The position numbers and the translations under genes are program-made. The notes below the pieces were generated by a model. That model saw only the letters and a program-made list of their open reading frames with translations. It searched no databases and was not told the DNA's origin. Shown piece by piece: positions 32,201-34,907 of a stretch of DNA of 34,907 nt. Numbering within the stretch: position 1 is the stretch's first letter; every line of letters starts with the position of its first letter. Source of the DNA: Candidatus Zipacnadia bacterium (GTDB taxonomy: Bacteria; Armatimonadota; Zipacnadia; Zipacnadales; UBA5352); NCBI GenBank assembly GCA_029821735.1, contig JALGSU010000066.1, positions 1 through 34,907 on the forward strand, in the 5' to 3' direction.

Positions 32201-34091
32201 CTACCGGCCGATGGGCTACAACTGCGGGGACGAGCTGTCCATCACTCACTACGTGACGCCATATGACTACGATTTCACACCGGTGTGTCTGGAGCGCTTC
32301 CGCGAGTGGCTGGAGGACCAGTATGGCACGCTGGCGGCGCTGAACGCCGAGTGGCAGACGGACTTCGGGACGTGGGCCGAGGTCATGCCGATGACCACCG
32401 AGGAGGTACGCGAGCATCCGAGCTTCGCACCGTGGGCCGATCACCGGACGTTCATGGAGATCACGCTGGCCGATTTCCTGCAGTTTGCGGACGATACGCT
32501 GGAGAGCTATGACCCGGGAGCGCGCCTGGGTATCTCCGGCACGCAGGCGGCGGAGGCGTATGGTGGTTGGGACTGGTCCCGAATCACCGAGGTGCTGGAC
32601 TACGCCCAAACCTATGACCACCAGAGCACCGGCGAAATGCACCGGTCGTTCGGAACGGATTTCGTGTCGGCGCCGTGGGAGGGCTACGCGCAGACTGGCG
32701 CCAACATGGAGCACCGGGTTTGGTACCGGGCGCTCAATGGCAATGACGGGATGAGCTACTACACGTACAGTTACCTCTTCTGGCCGGACTTGACGCTGAC
32801 CGAGAGTTCGGCGGACGCGATGAACGCGCTGCGCGACATCAACGACGGCGTGGCGACGCTGCTTCAGTCATGCGACGAGCGGACGACGGACGTGATGGTG
32901 CACTTCTCGCAGCCGAGCATCCACGGTGCGTACATCACCGGCGCGCCGAAGGTCTTCCGCGACAACCGAGACGCGTGGGTGGACGCGATCGAGGACAACG
33001 GCCTGCAGATGGAGTTCCTCGCCTACGGGCAGATCGAGCACGGCGAGCTGGTTGAGCGCATGCCGCGCGCGCTGGTGTTGCCGTATTCGGTGGCACTGTC
33101 AGACGCCGAGGTCGCCGAGCTTCGCAGCTATGTGGAGGCGGGCGGGACCATCATCGCCGACGCGCGCTGCGGGCTGATGGACGAGCACTGCGCGATCAGG
33201 CCGAGTGGAGCGCTGGACGATCTGCTGGGCATTAGCCGCGCTGAGATGGACCCGAGCGCGCGGCGACCGGAGGGGAGCGCGAACTTCACCGAGACGCTGG
33301 AGGGCTGCGACCCGACGGGTATTGCACTGGACGGTCTGGGCGGGGACGCGGGGATTACCGTCACTAGCGGGCAGGCGCTCGGGCAGTTTGCCAGAGAGCC
33401 CGCACTGATCGTGAACCAGGTCGGCAAAGGCCGGACGGTGCTGCTGAACATGCTCATCGACAGCTACGCGCGACGCAAGAAGCTGGGGAATGCGGCGCCG
33501 ATGCGCGAGCTGGTCGGGCAGGTGCTGAGCCTGGTCGGAGCGAGCGCGCCGATCACCGCAGAGGGATCAGGCGATCACGATATGTACATCGCGCGCTTCC
33601 AAAGCGGCGAGGCGACCTACGTCGGAGTGCTGCGCGACCGGACCGAGGGGCGGACCAATATCAAGGTGCGCTTCCCGGAGGCGACACACGTCTACGAGAC
33701 GCGCGCGGGCAAGTATCTCGGGGAAACCGCCGCCACTGAGACACTCATGCAGCCGGGGCAGTGCACGATGTATGCGCTGCTGCCATACCGGGTGGACGCG
33801 GTGAAAGTGCGCCCCAAAGCTGAGAGCGTCATTCCCGGCAACGAGGTGGAGTATCTGGTGTCGGTCGACGTGAGCGGCGGGGAACGTGGCATGCACGCGT
33901 TCCGTGTCGAGGTGACCGGGCCGGACGGTGAGCCGCGGGATTACTACGGGACGCAGCTGGTGGGCAAGAAGGGCGCGACCGGCGGGGCGTTCCGGCTGGC
34001 ACTGAACGACGAGGCGGGCGTGTGGACGATCACCGCGACGGACATCGCGACGGGCATGGTCGGGACGGCGACGGTACGAGTGGAGGAGTAG
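29247..34091 (+). CDS. Giant secreted GH42-like multidomain enzyme (1614 residues)
   Basis: ATG 29247 has GGAGGGA 6 bases upstream and opens signal peptide MVRSSYVLPKAIACIALMLL to about CGAECA. Domains in order: mutarotase-like beta-sandwich (30-310, ENDWVRLRVRPTMGGRIDEL); ThuA/GATase-like domain (about 415-645, IKALILCDWMAGREVVELAQ); two Ig-like domains (about 650-850, SNTGGEMALTATVRVVDE); GH42-like barrel (about 858-1215) with YNCGDELSITHY near residue 990, then FREWLEDQYGTLAALNAEWQ and GNDGMSYYTYSY; trimerisation-like GATase domain (about 1270-1420, RALVLPYSVALSDAEVAELR); and C-terminal beta domains (from about 1519, ESVIPGNEVEYLVSVDVSGG). The usual Asn-Glu of the acid/base site reads Asp-Glu (GDELS). 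It is far longer than ordinary GH42 enzymes (about 650-700). It probably releases galactose-like or related residues outside the cytoplasm. Confidence 0.87.
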   Translation: MVRSSYVLPKAIACIALMLLSVWACGAECALTEATLEGEPVVVLENDWVRLRVRPTMGGRIDELVYKPTDTHLTSREEGAIFVDRVWNYASSDFYQQWMKAVYSYRVEQSPERVAITLTAPGSVGNGKWMTVTKTFSLSADSSALRADYSFGVDQAAMVPQRVGLWWHNYIGVPQEATTYFVPTLDGVKSAVFPGGGEYWWKHVARGWMAMAGESGTGVAAIMDAGPTMLMYNYMRSGMGSAEWAFRSIEIANGGSLETTVWLVPLVDGPAEMAAAGDAALTVRMTGGSVWTCTVKLSAQKLPDGQTIEAEAFTVDLAPGQVAEQAVAVNLPEAGTWLVTGEVYEGAALQGDFFHSVNVGGSDVPVQIALNTEIVGNPDETFADKIAARGTGPEDRAPSEEIVTPHVKWAKPLAGGPIKALILCDWMAGREVVELAQRLDMEYVAPTISNPKYLGYTSGMFGSAMTIETVMDNLREHLKQDFDVIVVGGLKADIFDDDVIDLLLDKVEAGTGLVWANPSQCPERLWEALPFDDMAGGSRPVATWRAEEAHYLTAGIPWDAMPPTTVSRYNEGGTVLARADKYPLLSISDYGQGRVVGLAYNTSWQGPGTYSNGMTPWILFAPTRFAYWEYYHGLLAKSMLWAGRRQPVVSVSAMAADPAEVLQGEGVATVAMTLSNTGGEMALTATVRVVDEFGNVGEQRTDELQVRSGESDHEIALGGLGGGLHLVDVILRDGDAVVDFGTASLIVKPRVEVTAIAMDDERIYRADDSIEATVTLEGIAPDANQVMIRGTLRDDHGRVVAAQLLPARGEGDELVTLEVAAPLTTLNWLRVEVIDGEGTVLDADEHKVLTMPERFEDRTWGAWHGMLWGNPAGPYSREYLIPEAAAQVRKLGVGTILASGNWLIDEELRNAFEHGFRLQMMGAVGGVLRLSRVRGEGLLTFAQQRDEYARTGDKQYLQRPYCLNDEATRTEVAAQLEKITAAAARYRPMGYNCGDELSITHYVTPYDYDFTPVCLERFREWLEDQYGTLAALNAEWQTDFGTWAEVMPMTTEEVREHPSFAPWADHRTFMEITLADFLQFADDTLESYDPGARLGISGTQAAEAYGGWDWSRITEVLDYAQTYDHQSTGEMHRSFGTDFVSAPWEGYAQTGANMEHRVWYRALNGNDGMSYYTYSYLFWPDLTLTESSADAMNALRDINDGVATLLQSCDERTTDVMVHFSQPSIHGAYITGAPKVFRDNRDAWVDAIEDNGLQMEFLAYGQIEHGELVERMPRALVLPYSVALSDAEVAELRSYVEAGGTIIADARCGLMDEHCAIRPSGALDDLLGISRAEMDPSARRPEGSANFTETLEGCDPTGIALDGLGGDAGITVTSGQALGQFAREPALIVNQVGKGRTVLLNMLIDSYARRKKLGNAAPMRELVGQVLSLVGASAPITAEGSGDHDMYIARFQSGEATYVGVLRDRTEGRTNIKVRFPEATHVYETRAGKYLGETAATETLMQPGQCTMYALLPYRVDAVKVRPKAESVIPGNEVEYLVSVDVSGGERGMHAFRVEVTGPDGEPRDYYGTQLVGKKGATGGAFRLALNDEAGVWTITATDIATGMVGTATVRVEE

Positions 34092-34106
34092 GGGCGCGCG
34101 GGGTCG

Positions 34107-34511
34107 TTACTGATCCTGCAGCAGCGAGGGCAACAGCCGTTCGGCGACTTCCACAAGGTCACTGGCCCTTTGCGTGACCGCATCGACGGTAGCCTGGTCG
34201 AACTCAACGAAGAAGGCATAGTCGGCTTGGTTGCGTGCTCTGAACAACTCGTGAAGAGCGCGGCCGTGCTTGCGGTCAACCAGTCCCGCCAGCACGAACT
34301 CGCGGTCGAACAGGCTCATCACACCGGTGTGCTTGCTGCTCTCAAGATCCCGCGCCATGAGAAGCGCCGAAGCGGCGTAGAAGGCGGCGTAGTATGCTCG
34401 ATTGACTGCCGCCTCCGGCTGGTCTGAGGCACAAAGGAGATGGGCGGCCTCGATCGCGCGCTCTGCTCGGGCCATGCGTTCATGCGCCTTCTCGGCGCGG
34501 GCGTGGCTCAC
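34107..34511 (-). CDS. HEPN-domain protein, toxin partner of the MNT/HEPN pair
   Basis: The product is 134 residues. GTG 34511 overlaps the upstream stop as GTGA and has AAGGGG 7 bases before it, so I prefer it to the open frame reaching 34577. It is all-helical with the HEPN pattern: AAVNRAYYAAFYAASALLMA, then LHELFRARNQADY (Arg91, Arg93, Tyr98), matching the R..ADY end of PF05168-type HEPN domains. In MNT/HEPN modules this protein is the RNase-like toxin and the nucleotidyltransferase inactivates it, often by adenylylating a Tyr near the active site. The canonical RX4-6H motif is not obvious here. It converges on the giant GH42-like gene with a 15-base gap. Confidence 0.88.
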   Translation of the reverse strand: MSHARAEKAHERMARAERAIEAAHLLCASDQPEAAVNRAYYAAFYAASALLMARDLESSKHTGVMSLFDREFVLAGLVDRKHGRALHELFRARNQADYAFFVEFDQATVDAVTQRASDLVEVAERLLPSLLQDQ

Positions 34512-34855
34512 AGGGCAACCCCTTCGCTCTCTACCGTCCTGCCAAACAGACTTGTTCGAATGACCGGCATCTGCCACCTGTCGAGCGTCTCCACAATGTA
34601 CTGAGTGATGGTGCTGTGCGCCAGGTCGAGATCGTACGAGTATTCTGACACCTCGTCCTGCTCGGCCCGAGTGAGCGGGGTCCTTACCAGGATGAGCATG
34701 TCGACATCCGATTCATCATCCGCCTCGCCGCGGGCCACCGACCCGAACACGATGACGGACTGCACGCGATCGCCGAACCGTTTGCGCAGCCAGTCCGCAA
34801 AAGCACGCGCGACCTGGCGACCTCGATCCGATGGACTGGCAAATGTCTCACTCAT
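34508..34855 (-). CDS. mntA: MNT-type nucleotidyltransferase, antitoxin of the MNT/HEPN pair
   Basis: The product is 115 residues. ATG 34855 is preceded by GGTGAG; the frame can extend only through TTG/GTG codons to 34870. The minimal nucleotidyltransferase signature is complete: GSVARGEADDESDVD (Gly38-Ser39, then Asp50 and Asp52, the GSx10DxD motif). Upstream helix residues QVARAFADWLRKRFGDRVQS are typical. In known pairs this antitoxin modifies or masks the HEPN partner encoded immediately downstream, with a 4-base overlap that supports coupled translation. Confidence 0.9.
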   Translation of the reverse strand: MSETFASPSDRGRQVARAFADWLRKRFGDRVQSVIVFGSVARGEADDESDVDMLILVRTPLTRAEQDEVSEYSYDLDLAHSTITQYIVETLDRWQMPVIRTSLFGRTVESEGVAL

Positions 34856-34907
34856 TATGTATCTCACCAATACTGCATTCGCTCTGTGTCCGTGGAATCC
34901 TGCCCAG

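Noticed and set aside
1..34907. CRISPR arrays, tRNA or rRNA genes, insertion sequences or phage attachment sites
   Set aside because: No regularly spaced repeats, RNA gene signatures, transposase or integrase motifs were seen.

Overview
This is a high-GC bacterial window of about 35 kb with no RNA genes, insertion sequences, phage genes or CRISPR. It is dominated by large secreted multidomain proteins for polysaccharide breakdown: glycoside-hydrolase-like TIM barrels, a heparinase II/III-type lyase, a right-handed beta-helix protein, LamG, CARDB and carbohydrate-binding modules. The H-X9-DG protein at 14224-15129 carries the phrase AREKALTTSCLSNLKQ followed by MYAQDHDE, which closely resembles pseudopilin bodies common in Armatimonadota and also found in Planctomycetota and Lentisphaerota. 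An uncultured Armatimonadota-like bacterium is therefore my best guess; this is inference from gene style, not a phylogenetic placement.

Layout. (A) 9696 to 151, minus strand: four tightly packed genes for secreted proteins (GH42-like TIM barrel with CBM; LamG plus large central region plus CARDB; CBM4_9-like; GH-like with a GH20b/GH67N-like C-terminal domain), ending at a strong hairpin at 102-130. (B) 9817-11859, plus: a divergent secreted TIM-barrel protein, a 77-residue unknown and a PPC/DUF296 protein. (C) 12058-13062: a DUF4349 lipoprotein followed by a clear intrinsic terminator. (D) 13280-18315, plus: two tandem Met-rich H-X9-DG paralogs, an M20D amidohydrolase and a CHASE2 class III nucleotide cyclase. 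(E) 28253 to 18345, minus: beta-helix protein, heparinase-like lyase, GHL10-family protein and PPK2 polyphosphate kinase, with an elaborate multi-arm palindrome (22083-22207) between lyase and GHL10 genes. (F) 28409-34091, plus: a small beta-sandwich protein and a 1614-residue GH42-like enzyme, divergent from E. (G) 34855 to 34107, minus: an MNT/HEPN toxin-antitoxin pair.

Taken together, A, B, E and F look like two divergent polysaccharide-utilisation loci without recognisable transporters, SusC/SusD, sulfatases or dedicated regulators in the window. D and C look like envelope and signalling genes.

Three genes are each interrupted by a single-base indel (near 6545, near 7725 and in a G run at 11549-11552). 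In each case the protein continues cleanly in another frame, so sequence error or very recent decay is likely. No stretch without a gene exceeds 300 bases; the longest is about 226 bases (21981-22206) and is mostly the palindrome. The most unusual items are the multi-arm palindrome and the tandem Met-rich H-X9-DG pair, which carries a duplication scar and concerted loss of conserved residues in one copy.
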